NCBI RefSeq assembly: GCF_000473165.1
Contig: NZ_KI421504.1
Coordinates: 3,138,094 to 3,202,093 of the forward strand
Source of the DNA: Leisingera aquimarina DSM 24565
Lineage (GTDB): Bacteria > Pseudomonadota > Alphaproteobacteria > Rhodobacterales > Rhodobacteraceae
Direction: 5' to 3'
Length of the DNA: 64,000 bases
Numbering within the stretch: position 1 is the first letter of the stretch; each line of letters starts with the position of its first letter. Below the pieces are notes generated by a model, which was not told where the DNA came from, did no database searches, and was given only the letters and a program-made list of their open reading frames with translations. A program made the position numbers and the translations under genes. Below, piece after piece: positions 42,877 to 52,240 of the stretch.

Positions 42877-45735
42877 TTATTCCGCGGCCACCTTCCGGGC
42901 CGCCAGAATGTCCTTCAGATACCGCCCGGTGTGGCTGCGCGGCTCATCGGCCACGGCCTCGGGCGTGCCCGCTGCAACAATCTCGCCACCGCCATCACCG
43001 CCTTCCGGCCCAATGTCGATGATCCAGTCGGCGGTTTTGATCACATCCAGATTATGCTCAATCACCACCACAGAATTGCCTTGCTCCACCAGCTCGTGCA
43101 GCACTTCCAGCAGCTTTTTCACATCCTCGAAATGCAGCCCCGTGGTCGGCTCGTCCAGAATATAAAGCGTCCGTCCGGTGGAGCGTTTCGACAGTTCCTT
43201 GGACAGTTTCACCCGCTGTGCCTCGCCGCCCGACAGCGTGGTCGCCTGCTGGCCTACCTTGATATAGCCAAGACCCACCCGCATCAGCGCATCCATCTTG
43301 TCGCGGATCGCAGGCACCGCCTGGAAAAACTCCTGCGCGTCCTCCACCGTCATGTCCAGCACATCGGCGATGCTCTTGCCCTTGAATTTGATCTCCAGCG
43401 TCTCGCGGTTATAGCGCGCGCCCTTGCAGGTCTCGCAGGTCACATAGACGTCAGGCAAAAAGTGCATCTCGATCTTGATGACGCCATCGCCCTGGCACGC
43501 TTCGCAGCGGCCGCCCTTGACGTTGAAGGAAAACCGCCCCGGCTTATACCCCCGCGTCTTGGCCTCCGGCAGACCGGCAAACCAGTCGCGGATCGGAGTG
43601 AAGGCCCCGGTATAGGTCGCCGGGTTCGAGCGCGGCGTGCGCCCGATCGGGCGCTGGTCGATGTCGATCACCTTGTCCAGATGCTCCAGCCCCTTGATGC
43701 TCTCGCAGGGCGCCGGGGTCTGGCGCGCGCCGTTCAGGCGCATCGAGGCGGTCTTGAACAGCGTCTCAATCGTCAGCGTCGACTTGCCGCCGCCGGACAC
43801 GCCGGTCACGCAGACAAACTTGCCCAGCGGAAACTCTGCCGTGACCTCTTTCAGGTTGTTGCCGGTGGCCTTCACCACCTTGATCTTCTTCTTGTTGCCC
43901 TTGCGCCGTTTGGCTGGCACCGCGATTTCGCGTGTGCCCGACAAATACTGGCCGGTGATCGAATTCACGTCCGACGCAACCGCCCCGGGGGTGCCGTGGC
44001 TTACAACTTCACCGCCATGCACCCCGGCGCCGGGGCCGATGTCAAAGACGTAGTCCGCCTGCCGGATCATGTCCTCGTCATGCTCCACCACAATCACCGT
44101 GTTGCCCTGGTCGCGCAGGTTCTTCAGGGTGCCGATCAGCCGGTCATTGTCGCGCTGGTGCAAACCAATCGACGGCTCGTCCAGCACATACAGAACCCCG
44201 GTCAGGCCAGAGCCGATCTGCGAGGCCAGCCGGATCCGCTGGCTTTCGCCACCAGACAGCGTGCCGGAATTGCGGCTCAGCGACAGATATTCCAGCCCCA
44301 CGTTGTTCAGGAATCCCAGCCGCTCGCGGATCTCTTTGACGATGGCGCGGGCGATCTCCTGCTTCTGCTGGGTCAGATGGTTCGGCACGTCCTCGATCCA
44401 GGCCAGCGCCTCGCGGATCGACAGCTGCACCACCTGGCCCGCATGAACACCGGCAATCTTCACGGCCAGCGCCTCGTCCCGCAGCCGGTAGCCCTGGCAG
44501 TGGTGGCAGTGGCGGTTGTTCTGGTAGCGTTCGAACTCCTCGCGGATCCAATTGGAATCGGTCTCGCGGTAACGCCGCTCCATGTTGGGGATCACCCCCT
44601 CAAAAGTGCGCTCCACCTGATAAACGCGCCCGCCCTCGTCATAGCGGAACATGATCTCTTCTTCACCGGAGCCGTACAGGAACACCTGCTGCACATGGGC
44701 AGGCAAGTCCTTCCAGACAGTGTTCTTGTTGAACTCGTAATGCTTGGCGATGGCCTCGATGGTCTGCAGGAAATAGGGCGACTTGCCCTTGCGCCAGGGC
44801 GCGAGCGCCCCGTCATAGACCTTCAGGGACTGGTCCGGCACTACCAGCCGCTCGTCAAAGAACAGCTCCACCCCCAGCCCATCGCATTCCGGGCAGGCCC
44901 CGAACGGCGCGTTGAAGGAAAACAGCCGCGGCTCAATCTCCGGAATGGTGAAACCGCTGACCGGACAGGCGAAATTCTCGGAAAAGGTAATCCGTTCCGG
45001 ATCGCCCTCCCGCGGCGCGGTTTCCAGAATGGCAATGCCATCGGCCAGATCCAGCGCGGTACGCAAACTGTCTGCCAGCCGGGTTTCCATGCCTTCGCGG
45101 ACCACCAGACGGTCCACCACCACGTCGATGTCATGGCGGAACTTCTTGTCCAGCGCCGGCGGCTCGTCCAGTTCATAGAACTCTCCGTCCACCTTCACCC
45201 GCTGGAAGCCCTGCTTGCGCAGTTCCAGGAATTCCTTTTTGTACTCGCCCTTGCGGTCGCGGACGATCGGCGCCAGCAGATAGCCTCGGGTGCCCTCCTC
45301 CATCTCCATGATCCGGTCGACCATGTCCTGAACTTGCTGCGCTTCAATCGGCTTGCCGGTCGCGGGGGAATAGGGCGTGCCGGCACGTGCAAACAGAAGC
45401 CGCATATAGTCATAGATCTCGGTCACCGTGCCAACAGTGGAGCGCGGGTTCTTCGATGTCGTCTTCTGCTCAATCGAGATTGCCGGGGACAGACCGCTTA
45501 TGTGATCCACATCCGGCTTTTCCATCATGTCGAGGAACTGCCGCGCATAGGCGCTCAAGCTTTCCACATAGCGGCGCTGGCCCTCGGCATAGATGGTGTC
45601 GAACGCGAGGCTGGACTTGCCCGACCCTGAAAGGCCGGTGATCACCACCAGCTCATCACGCGGAATATCCACGTCGATGCTCTTCAGATTATGTTCGCGC
45701 GCGCCGCGCACTTCGATGGATTTCAGCTCAGCCAT
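42877..45735 (-). CDS. uvrA: Excinuclease ABC subunit A
   Basis: UvrA is the damage-recognition ATPase of nucleotide excision repair. The 952-residue protein has both Walker A motifs ([12 protein letters not shown] near residue 34, [16 protein letters not shown] near 645), both signature motifs ([12 protein letters not shown] and [12 protein letters not shown]), and zinc-binding cysteine blocks [28 protein letters not shown] and [12 protein letters not shown] 45735 is the family start; the longer frame to 45927 reads into intergenic repeats. Confidence 0.98.
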   Translation of the reverse strand: MAELKSIEVRGAREHNLKSIDVDIPRDELVVITGLSGSGKSSLAFDTIYAEGQRRYVESLSAYARQFLDMMEKPDVDHISGLSPAISIEQKTTSKNPRSTVGTVTEIYDYMRLLFARAGTPYSPATGKPIEAQQVQDMVDRIMEMEEGTRGYLLAPIVRDRKGEYKKEFLELRKQGFQRVKVDGEFYELDEPPALDKKFRHDIDVVVDRLVVREGMETRLADSLRTALDLADGIAILETAPREGDPERITFSENFACPVSGFTIPEIEPRLFSFNAPFGACPECDGLGVELFFDERLVVPDQSLKVYDGALAPWRKGKSPYFLQTIEAIAKHYEFNKNTVWKDLPAHVQQVFLYGSGEEEIMFRYDEGGRVYQVERTFEGVIPNMERRYRETDSNWIREEFERYQNNRHCHHCQGYRLRDEALAVKIAGVHAGQVVQLSIREALAWIEDVPNHLTQQKQEIARAIVKEIRERLGFLNNVGLEYLSLSRNSGTLSGGESQRIRLASQIGSGLTGVLYVLDEPSIGLHQRDNDRLIGTLKNLRDQGNTVIVVEHDEDMIRQADYVFDIGPGAGVHGGEVVSHGTPGAVASDVNSITGQYLSGTREIAVPAKRRKGNKKKIKVVKATGNNLKEVTAEFPLGKFVCVTGVSGGGKSTLTIETLFKTASMRLNGARQTPAPCESIKGLEHLDKVIDIDQRPIGRTPRSNPATYTGAFTPIRDWFAGLPEAKTRGYKPGRFSFNVKGGRCEACQGDGVIKIEMHFLPDVYVTCETCKGARYNRETLEIKFKGKSIADVLDMTVEDAQEFFQAVPAIRDKMDALMRVGLGYIKVGQQATTLSGGEAQRVKLSKELSKRSTGRTLYILDEPTTGLHFEDVKKLLEVLHELVEQGNSVVVIEHNLDVIKTADWIIDIGPEGGDGGGEIVAAGTPEAVADEPRSHTGRYLKDILAARKVAAE

Positions 45736-45895
45736 AATGCCCCCGTGCCCGCGCCTGCCAAACCAGCGGCAAACGCCCGCCATACAGATAGGGAATGCAC
45801 TGGGAAACGCCAAGCCCAAAAAGAGAACATTGCACGAACAGGTTGAAACTTGCTGACAGCCGCTGGCAGCAGCCGGAAAACACACGTTTTCTGGC

Positions 45896-45918
45896 GCGCC
45901 GCGCGCCTTGCGCGGCGC
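45896..45918. repeat. GC-rich palindrome upstream of uvrA
   Basis: A 9-bp perfect stem with a 5-nt loop is followed by GGCCCAACGG. A similar CCGTTGGGCC next to GC-rich palindromes occurs at 56319-56373. It may be a dispersed intergenic element. Confidence 0.45.
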
Positions 45919-45972
45919 TTGGCCCAACGGGAACGGCCCTTTTCCAGGGCCAGTGACGGGCGGGAGCCTCCC

Positions 45973-47142
45973 TCAGCCTGGCCCGCGCCGCCGTGCGGCC
46001 AGCAGCTTGTGCACCGCCGCACCGCACAGAAACAGCGCCAACAGCACGGCCATCATGCCGCCAAACCCGCCCAGCGACAGGGAAAGCACCATCAGCGGCG
46101 TGCCAACGGTGTTGCCCAGATTGCCCATCTGCGCCATCGCACCGCTGGCCTGCGACCGGTCTGCCGCACTGCCGTTCAACTGCGGCACCGCAGCGAATGA
46201 GCCGCCCTGCACCAGCCCCATAGCCCCCGCCATGGCGATACACGCGGCCGGCGCACCAGGCATCATCCACAGCCATAGCGCAGCGGCGGCACAGGCCAGG
46301 AACCCCAGCTGCGCCAGCCGCACCCCCGGCAGGAACCGCAGCAAATACACCCCTAACGTCATCGACACAGCAATACTGGCCAGCGGCATTGCCCCCAGCA
46401 CGAAGGCCCGCGTGTCCGCGGCGATATAGGGCGGTATCACCGTCAGCACCGCCACAAAGCAGCAGGTGTAAAACAGCCAGCCCGCAGCCGGCGCCGATAT
46501 CCAGGGGGAGCGGTAGACGGGCAGATGCAACCCCGGCAATTCCGCCAGCCGCGGCAGCAGCATCCGCTTTGGCACCGGCACTTCGCGCAAGGCAAAGCCC
46601 AGCAGCAGCGCCAGCACCGCCATCACCGCTGCATGGGCGCCGAACAGCGCCAGCAGCCCCCAGGCATCCGCCAGCGGCAGGCCGAACCAGGCCAGCAGGG
46701 TAAAGGCGACGGCAAAAAACGTGCTCCACAGGGTCATGGCCAGCCCCCGCCCCCGGTCGGAGCTTAACTGTGCAATCAGCACCGGCCCGGCCACCACGAC
46801 ACCTAAGTGCGACAACCCTTCAACAACACGGGACGCCAGAAACACCCCGAACGGCAGATGCAGCGCCTGCAGGGCCGACATCGCCGCCCCGGCCCACAGC
46901 GCCCAGACCAGTGTCCGCCGGTAGCCAAAGGCGGCCACATACAGCCCCGCCACCGCGCCCAGCAGTATACCCAGTGTGCCAACCAGCGAGACGGAAAAGC
47001 TGAGCGCATTGCCTGCCTGCGGGTACAGTTCGCCCATCCGGCCGAAGATCACCGAAATCTTACCGTATTGCGCCGCCGCCCCCAGGCCAGCCGCCCAGAC
47101 CGCCAGGATCAACCCCCAGCGGGAGCTTCCGGATGCCGACAT
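45973..47142 (-). CDS. MFS transporter
   Basis: The 389-residue protein has about 12 hydrophobic helices. Typical MFS loop elements are visible: GYRRTLVWALWAG after helix 2, and a central basic loop REVPVPKRMLLPR. It has no recognised substrate signature. ATG 47142 gives a normal MFS length; upstream in-frame codons (to 47268) have low-complexity character. It stands alone between uvrA and lpd. Confidence 0.82.
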   Translation of the reverse strand: MSASGSSRWGLILAVWAAGLGAAAQYGKISVIFGRMGELYPQAGNALSFSVSLVGTLGILLGAVAGLYVAAFGYRRTLVWALWAGAAMSALQALHLPFGVFLASRVVEGLSHLGVVVAGPVLIAQLSSDRGRGLAMTLWSTFFAVAFTLLAWFGLPLADAWGLLALFGAHAAVMAVLALLLGFALREVPVPKRMLLPRLAELPGLHLPVYRSPWISAPAAGWLFYTCCFVAVLTVIPPYIAADTRAFVLGAMPLASIAVSMTLGVYLLRFLPGVRLAQLGFLACAAAALWLWMMPGAPAACIAMAGAMGLVQGGSFAAVPQLNGSAADRSQASGAMAQMGNLGNTVGTPLMVLSLSLGGFGGMMAVLLALFLCGAAVHKLLAARRRGPG

Positions 47143-47223
47143 GGCCGCTGCCCCTGTTGTTTCTCTTATTCCGCATCTGGTTACCCCGGACAATACCCAT
47201 AGACCAGAGCCCAGCCGCCAAAG

Positions 47224-47249
47224 AAAAAGGCGGCCCGTCACAGGCCGCC
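47224..47249 (-). terminator. Terminator after lpd
   Basis: A 7-bp stem (47229-47235 and 47243-47249) with a 7-nt loop is followed on the minus strand by five Ts. Stem and loop are identical to the mmsB terminator at 39224-39244. Confidence 0.85.
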
Positions 47250-47275
47250 CTTTCAAACTCCGCTGCATGCGAAGC

Positions 47276-48670
47276 TTACATGTGGATCACCCGGTCATAG
47301 GCATCCAGAACGCTCTCATGCATCATCTCTGACAGCGTCGGATGCGGGAAGACGGTGTTCATCAGGTCTTCTTCGGTGGTTTCCAGCTGACGGCCCACCA
47401 CATAACCCTGGATCAGCTCGGTCACTTCCGCGCCGACCATATGGGCGCCCAGCAGCTCGCCGGTCTTGGCGTCAAAGACGGTTTTCACCATGCCCTCGGC
47501 CTCTCCCAGTGCAATCGCCTTGCCATTGCCGATGAAGGGGAAGCGGCCGACCTTGATGTCATAGCCCAGTTCCTTGGCCTTCGCTTCGGTATAGCCGACA
47601 GAGGCAACCTGCGGCTGGCAATAGGTGCAGCCGGCAATGCTCTCGGGCTTCACGGCGTGCGCATGCTTGCCAGCAATCAGCTCTGCCACCATCACGCCCT
47701 CGTGCGACGCCTTATGCGCCAGCCAAGGCGCGCCGGCGATGTCGCCAATGGCATAGAGCCCGTCAACGCCGGTGCGGCAGAACTCGTCCGTTACCACATG
47801 GGTGCGGTCGACCTTGACGCCCAGCTCTTCCAGCCCCAAGCCTTCGACGTTGCCAACGATGCCCACGGCGGAAATCACAGTATCGAAGTCCTGTTTCTCA
47901 ACCTTGCCGCCAACCTCGATATGGGCCGTCACTTTCCCTTTACCGCGGTCCAGCTGCTTGACCATGGCTTTCTCCATGATTTTCATTCCCTGTTTGACAA
48001 AGGCTTTCTTGGCAAAGGCGGAAATCTCCGCGTCTTCCACCGGCAGCACCCGGTCCATCACCTCAACCACGGTCGTATCGGCGCCCAGGGTGTTGTAGAA
48101 GCTGGCAAATTCGATGCCGATCGCGCCCGATCCGATGACCAGCAGCTTCTTCGGCATCCGCACCGGGTCCAGCGCGTGCTTATAGGTCCAGACCAGATCG
48201 CCGTCGGCCTCCAGCCCCGGCAGCTCACGCGCCCGCGCGCCGGTGGCCAGCACGATGTTCTTCGCCGCCAGCTCCTCGGTGCCCTTATCGGTCTTGACCG
48301 ACACCTTGCCCTTGGCCGGTATGGACGCCTCGCCCATGACAACGGCAATCTTGTTCTTCTTCATCAGATGGCCAATGCCGGAGGACAGCTGTTTCGCCAC
48401 CCCGCGCGAACGTTTCACCACCGCGTCCAGATCATAGCTGATGTTCTCTGCCTTCAGGCCGAAATCCTTGGCCCGCTCCATCAGGTGGAACACCTCGGAG
48501 GAGCGCAGCAGAGCCTTGGTCGGGATACAGCCCCAATTGAGGCAGATACCGCCCATGTGCTCGCGCTCGACAATGCAGGTTTTCAGACCCAGCTGTGCGG
48601 CACGGATGGCCGCGACATAGCCCCCCGGCCCGGCGCCGATTACGATCACGTCATAAGATTGTGCGGCCAT
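47276..48670 (-). CDS. lpd: Dihydrolipoyl dehydrogenase
   Basis: The E3 flavoprotein re-oxidises dihydrolipoamide for 2-oxo acid dehydrogenase or glycine cleavage complexes. The 464-residue protein has the FAD motif VIVIGAGPGGYVAAIRA, the redox disulfide GGICLNWGCIPTK, the NAD-binding VIGSGAIGIEFASF, and the C-terminal interface HPHPTLSEMMHE-like segment. ATG 48670 with GAGGGAG upstream is preferred. No E1/E2 genes are near, so which complex it serves is open. Confidence 0.96.
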   Translation of the reverse strand: MAAQSYDVIVIGAGPGGYVAAIRAAQLGLKTCIVEREHMGGICLNWGCIPTKALLRSSEVFHLMERAKDFGLKAENISYDLDAVVKRSRGVAKQLSSGIGHLMKKNKIAVVMGEASIPAKGKVSVKTDKGTEELAAKNIVLATGARARELPGLEADGDLVWTYKHALDPVRMPKKLLVIGSGAIGIEFASFYNTLGADTTVVEVMDRVLPVEDAEISAFAKKAFVKQGMKIMEKAMVKQLDRGKGKVTAHIEVGGKVEKQDFDTVISAVGIVGNVEGLGLEELGVKVDRTHVVTDEFCRTGVDGLYAIGDIAGAPWLAHKASHEGVMVAELIAGKHAHAVKPESIAGCTYCQPQVASVGYTEAKAKELGYDIKVGRFPFIGNGKAIALGEAEGMVKTVFDAKTGELLGAHMVGAEVTELIQGYVVGRQLETTEEDLMNTVFPHPTLSEMMHESVLDAYDRVIHM

Positions 48671-48867
48671 GGTGCTCCCTCGCCCTCGAACAGGTTCCAA
48701 AACTAGTTTACCGTTAAACTATTTTTTTCTGCGCTGCAATCATCCTCTGCTGCGTCATAGCGGCCATGCAAGAAACAGCGCACTGCCGCCTGAACAGGCT
48801 ATGCCGCAGGTAATCATCCTGCCAGCACATTCTTGCATTCACCGGCAAAAGACAGCGGCCGTCCCCG

Positions 48868-48915
48868 CCAATAGAAAACGCCGCGCCCCTTTCAGGGCGC
48901 GGCGTTTTCTATTGG
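48868..48915. terminator. Perfect 21-bp stem hairpin between lpd and DUF924
   Basis: A 21-bp perfect stem (48868-48888 and 48895-48915) with a 6-nt loop lies 20 bp after the DUF924 gene stop. The stem itself carries AAAA/TTTT stretches, so it may terminate transcription on either strand. It is unusually long for a simple terminator. Confidence 0.75.
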
Positions 48916-48935
48916 TTCAGATCCAGGGGGCAGGG

Positions 48936-49514
48936 TCAGCCGGCAGCTTGCACCTGCCGCACGGTCTCGCCGTAGCCGCCCGCCATCACGTAATCCAGCT
49001 CCGGCGCGGTGCTGGCGCGGTGCAGCGCCTCGTTGCGGTAGGGGAAGCGGCCGAACTGGCGGATCACCTCACGGTGGGCCCGGGCATGCAGCAGGTTGCT
49101 GGTGCCCGTCTTCGGCATCCGCTCCAGCATCAGCCGGATGCAGCGTTCCTGGTCGCACAGGTTCTCGGAATGCATCAGCGGCAAGTAGAAGAACTGGCGC
49201 GCTGGTTCGTCAATCTTCTTGTCCCATTTCTTGTTGATCGCCACCTTGGCCGCCGACAGCGCCGCCCGGTCAGAGGCGAACGCTTTGCCTTCACCGCGGA
49301 ACATGTTGCGGGGGAACTGGTCCATCAGGAGGATGTAGGCCAGCGTGCCGCTGGGGTAGGTCAGCCAGAAAGAAAACCTGCCCTCGCAGGCCTCCTCCCA
49401 GGTCTTTTGAAACTTCGTTCGGATCTCCTGATCCAGCGCGTCATCCTGCAGATACCATCCCTTTTCTCCAACCTTATCGAGCCAGAATGCTAGTATCTCT
49501 TCGGGACCAGTCAT
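48936..49514 (-). CDS. DUF924 family protein
   Basis: The 192-residue protein matches the DUF924 (all-helical, TPR-like) family: GPEEILAFWLDKVGEKGW start, LAYILLMDQFPRNMFRG core, and a C-terminal FGRFPYRNEALHR. The function of the family is not established. The start MTGPEE with GGAG upstream is preferred over the MELRP extension. Confidence 0.85.
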   Translation of the reverse strand: MTGPEEILAFWLDKVGEKGWYLQDDALDQEIRTKFQKTWEEACEGRFSFWLTYPSGTLAYILLMDQFPRNMFRGEGKAFASDRAALSAAKVAINKKWDKKIDEPARQFFYLPLMHSENLCDQERCIRLMLERMPKTGTSNLLHARAHREVIRQFGRFPYRNEALHRASTAPELDYVMAGGYGETVRQVQAAG

Positions 49515-49652
49515 CGGTCGTAACTCCAAGTTTTTCCTGACCCTAACTTCAGGCCATTTTACATTACCTTTACAAGTAACCTTGGGTCACAAATTGCGAC
49601 AGGCAAGCCCTCTGTGTGAAATAATCCTCACAATTCCGGCTGGTTAGCGCAA

Positions 49653-50927
49653 TCAATTTTCCTCGGCGGCGGTTTCCTGCTCTTCCAGCTCGGTTTCGAT
49701 GGCGTATTCCTGGGCGAACTCGACCGCTACAGGTGTAGAACTCGGATACATCGGTGCAAAGCTCCCGGTCTCATCAACCGGCGTCGCGGCACGCTGCGTC
49801 ATGCGGTACGCCGCATAGGCAGCCATGACAAACATCAGCGCCGCAATCAGGGCAAAGAAGCCTGCAGGGCCGAACACAGCGTCGCTCATCAGCCAGCCGG
49901 TGATCATCGGGCCGGCAATCGCACCCAGCCCGTTGATGAACACCAGCCCGCCCGATGCCGCCGCCATGTCCTCATGCTCCAGATAATCATTGGTATAGGC
50001 GATCAGCAGCGAATACAGCGGGTTCGACAGACCGCCGATGATAAAGGCCGCCCCCAGCAGCATCTTGAAGTCGGTGCCGTAGATAAAGCCGATCACCGCC
50101 CCGCAACCGCCCACTGCGGCAACGATCATGATCAGCAACCGCCGGTCCATCCGGTCCGAGACCCAGCCCAGAGGATACTGCAGGATGGTGGCGCCGATAT
50201 AGAAGGTTGCGATAAACAGCGACAGGTTGCCCAGGCTCAGCCCCGCAGCGGCGCCGTAGACCGCGCTCATCCCGAACTGCGCGGAAAACACGCCGCCCAG
50301 AATGAACATGCCGACACAGCCCAGCGGCGATATCCGCATGATCTCGCGCAGGGTCATGGGTTTGGTGGTATCAAACGCCGGGGTCGGAGAGATCGACAGC
50401 AGAATGGGCGCAAAGGAGATCGAAACCAGGATCGAGGCGATGATGAACGCCTCGTAACCGGCTGGATCGCCGACCTGAATCAGCCCCTGCGCAGCGATGA
50501 TACCGACCATCTGCACGATCATGTACAGCGACAGCGCCTTGCCCCGGTTGGAGTTGTCGGCAGAGTTGTTCAACCAGCTTTCAGCAGTCACGTACACGCC
50601 GGAAAAGCAGAATCCGATGATCACCCGGCCCAGGCCCCAGGCAACCGTGCTGGGCAGGATCGGGTAAAGGATCATCACCGCCGAGATGAACGAGGCCAGC
50701 GCCGCAAACACCCGCACATGGCCGACCCGGCGGATCATCTCCGGCGCCAGCCGCGAGCCGCCCAGGAAGCCGACAAAATAGGCCGCCATCACGATCGACA
50801 TTTCAAAGGTGGAAAACCCTTCCAGCTCGCCGCGCACGCCCAGCATGGTGCCCTGCAGGCCGTTACCGACCATCAGCAGCATCATACCCAAGAGCAGCGC
50901 CCATGCGCTCGACAGCACCTGCAGCAT
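49653..50927 (-). CDS. MFS transporter (YcaD-like)
   Basis: The 424-residue protein has 12 hydrophobic helices, begins MLQVLSSAWALLLGMMLLMV, and has a YVTAESWLNNSADNSNRGKA segment typical of the YcaD branch of MFS. The acidic C-terminal tail (about the last 50 residues) is cytoplasmic. The start has a perfect AAAGGAGG 6 nt upstream. The substrate is unknown. Confidence 0.87.
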   Translation of the reverse strand: MLQVLSSAWALLLGMMLLMVGNGLQGTMLGVRGELEGFSTFEMSIVMAAYFVGFLGGSRLAPEMIRRVGHVRVFAALASFISAVMILYPILPSTVAWGLGRVIIGFCFSGVYVTAESWLNNSADNSNRGKALSLYMIVQMVGIIAAQGLIQVGDPAGYEAFIIASILVSISFAPILLSISPTPAFDTTKPMTLREIMRISPLGCVGMFILGGVFSAQFGMSAVYGAAAGLSLGNLSLFIATFYIGATILQYPLGWVSDRMDRRLLIMIVAAVGGCGAVIGFIYGTDFKMLLGAAFIIGGLSNPLYSLLIAYTNDYLEHEDMAAASGGLVFINGLGAIAGPMITGWLMSDAVFGPAGFFALIAALMFVMAAYAAYRMTQRAATPVDETGSFAPMYPSSTPVAVEFAQEYAIETELEEQETAAEEN

Positions 50928-51093
50928 TTCTTGCCTCCTTTGAAAGCAAAGCAGCCCTCCACAAGGGACGGGCTGCCATCACATTTGAATGTTATGTCCG
51001 GGCGATCAAGGCCCGCTTGGCCGGTATCGCTGATTCAGATTTCAATTTCATGACCCCGCTTGCACGCTCGTTGGCCATGGTTGCGGAGCTTGT

Positions 51094-52179
51094 CTATGAA
51101 ACTGCGCCGCTATTCTGAGGTATATCCGCCTTCGCCGGGATCAAAAGCGACGCGTCGCCATATGAAAAGAACCGGTAGCGCTTCCCCACAGCATGTTCAT
51201 AGATCCGGCGGATCTCTTCCTGCCCCATCAGCGCTGACACCAGCATCAGCAGGGTGGATTTCGGCAGGTGGAAATTGGTCATCAGCGCATCCGCCACCTG
51301 AAAGGCAAAGCCCGGATAAATAAAGATATCCGTATCGCCTTCCCAAGCGTGGATCTGCCCGTCCCTCGCGGCGCTTTCGATCAGCCGCAGCGCGGTGGTG
51401 CCAACCGGGATCACCCGCTTTCCTGCGGCCTTGGCGGCGGCGATCTCTGCCGCTGCCTGTTCACTGACCCTGCCCCATTCCGCATGCATCCGGTGGGTGG
51501 TCACATCCTCGACCTTGACCGGCAGGAAGGTGCCCGCGCCCACATGCAGCGTGACATAGGAAATCTCCACCCCGCGCGCCTTAAGCGCTGCCAGCAGCGG
51601 TGCATCGAAATGCAAGGAAGCGGTCGGTGCGGCGACCGCGCCGGTATTGCGGGCCCAGACGGTCTGGTAATCGGTTTTGTCCTGCTCATCCGCGGCGCGT
51701 TTGGCGGCAATATAGGGCGGCAGCGGCATCGCGCCGGCCTCGGCCAGCGCTGCGTCGAAATCCGTGCCGCTCAGATTGAAACGAAGATGCCCCTGACCTT
51801 CGTAAATACCTTCCAGCGTTGCGCTCAGATCGTCGGAGAAAACAATCGCCTCACCCGGCTTGATCTTCTTCAGCGGTTTCAGCAGTGCGGCCCAGGTGCC
51901 ATCGGCGCGCGGCTCCAGCAGGGTCGCCTCAATCTTGGCGGCCACGGCCCCTTGCGCGCTGTTGCGGTGGCGCAGCCCGCTCAGACGTGCCGGGATCACC
52001 TTGGTATCGTTCAGCACCAGGAGGTCGCCGGGCTGCAGCCAGTTGACCAGATCCGTCACCCGGCCGTCATGCAGACCGCCCTCCGCAGCCACCAGCAGCC
52101 GCGCCGCACTGCGCGGATTGGCAGGCCGGGTGGCAATCAGATCGTCGGGCAGGTCGAAGTCGAAATCACTCAGTTTCAT
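51094..52179 (-). CDS. queA: S-adenosylmethionine:tRNA ribosyltransferase-isomerase
   Basis: QueA transfers and isomerises the ribosyl group of SAM to preQ1-modified tRNA, giving epoxyqueuosine at position 34. The 361-residue protein starts [20 protein letters not shown], has [14 protein letters not shown], and ends with [20 protein letters not shown], all diagnostic of QueA. Other queuosine genes are not in the window. Confidence 0.97.
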   Translation of the reverse strand: MKLSDFDFDLPDDLIATRPANPRSAARLLVAAEGGLHDGRVTDLVNWLQPGDLLVLNDTKVIPARLSGLRHRNSAQGAVAAKIEATLLEPRADGTWAALLKPLKKIKPGEAIVFSDDLSATLEGIYEGQGHLRFNLSGTDFDAALAEAGAMPLPPYIAAKRAADEQDKTDYQTVWARNTGAVAAPTASLHFDAPLLAALKARGVEISYVTLHVGAGTFLPVKVEDVTTHRMHAEWGRVSEQAAAEIAAAKAAGKRVIPVGTTALRLIESAARDGQIHAWEGDTDIFIYPGFAFQVADALMTNFHLPKSTLLMLVSALMGQEEIRRIYEHAVGKRYRFFSYGDASLLIPAKADIPQNSGAVS

Positions 52180-52240
52180 GTCGCGCGCTATAGGCTGTGC
52201 TGCAGGGGAAATCTACGGTGTTTTTCGCCGTTTGTCAGGG

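Noticed and set aside
42808-45630. 940-codon open frame on the plus strand
   Set aside because: It is the antisense shadow of uvrA, with His/Arg/Gln-rich low-complexity composition typical of reverse high-GC codons and no domain motif.
50903-51118. 71-codon plus-strand ORF between the MFS transporter and queA
   Set aside because: It overlaps both neighbours' ends in antisense, has no SD and no recognisable motif.
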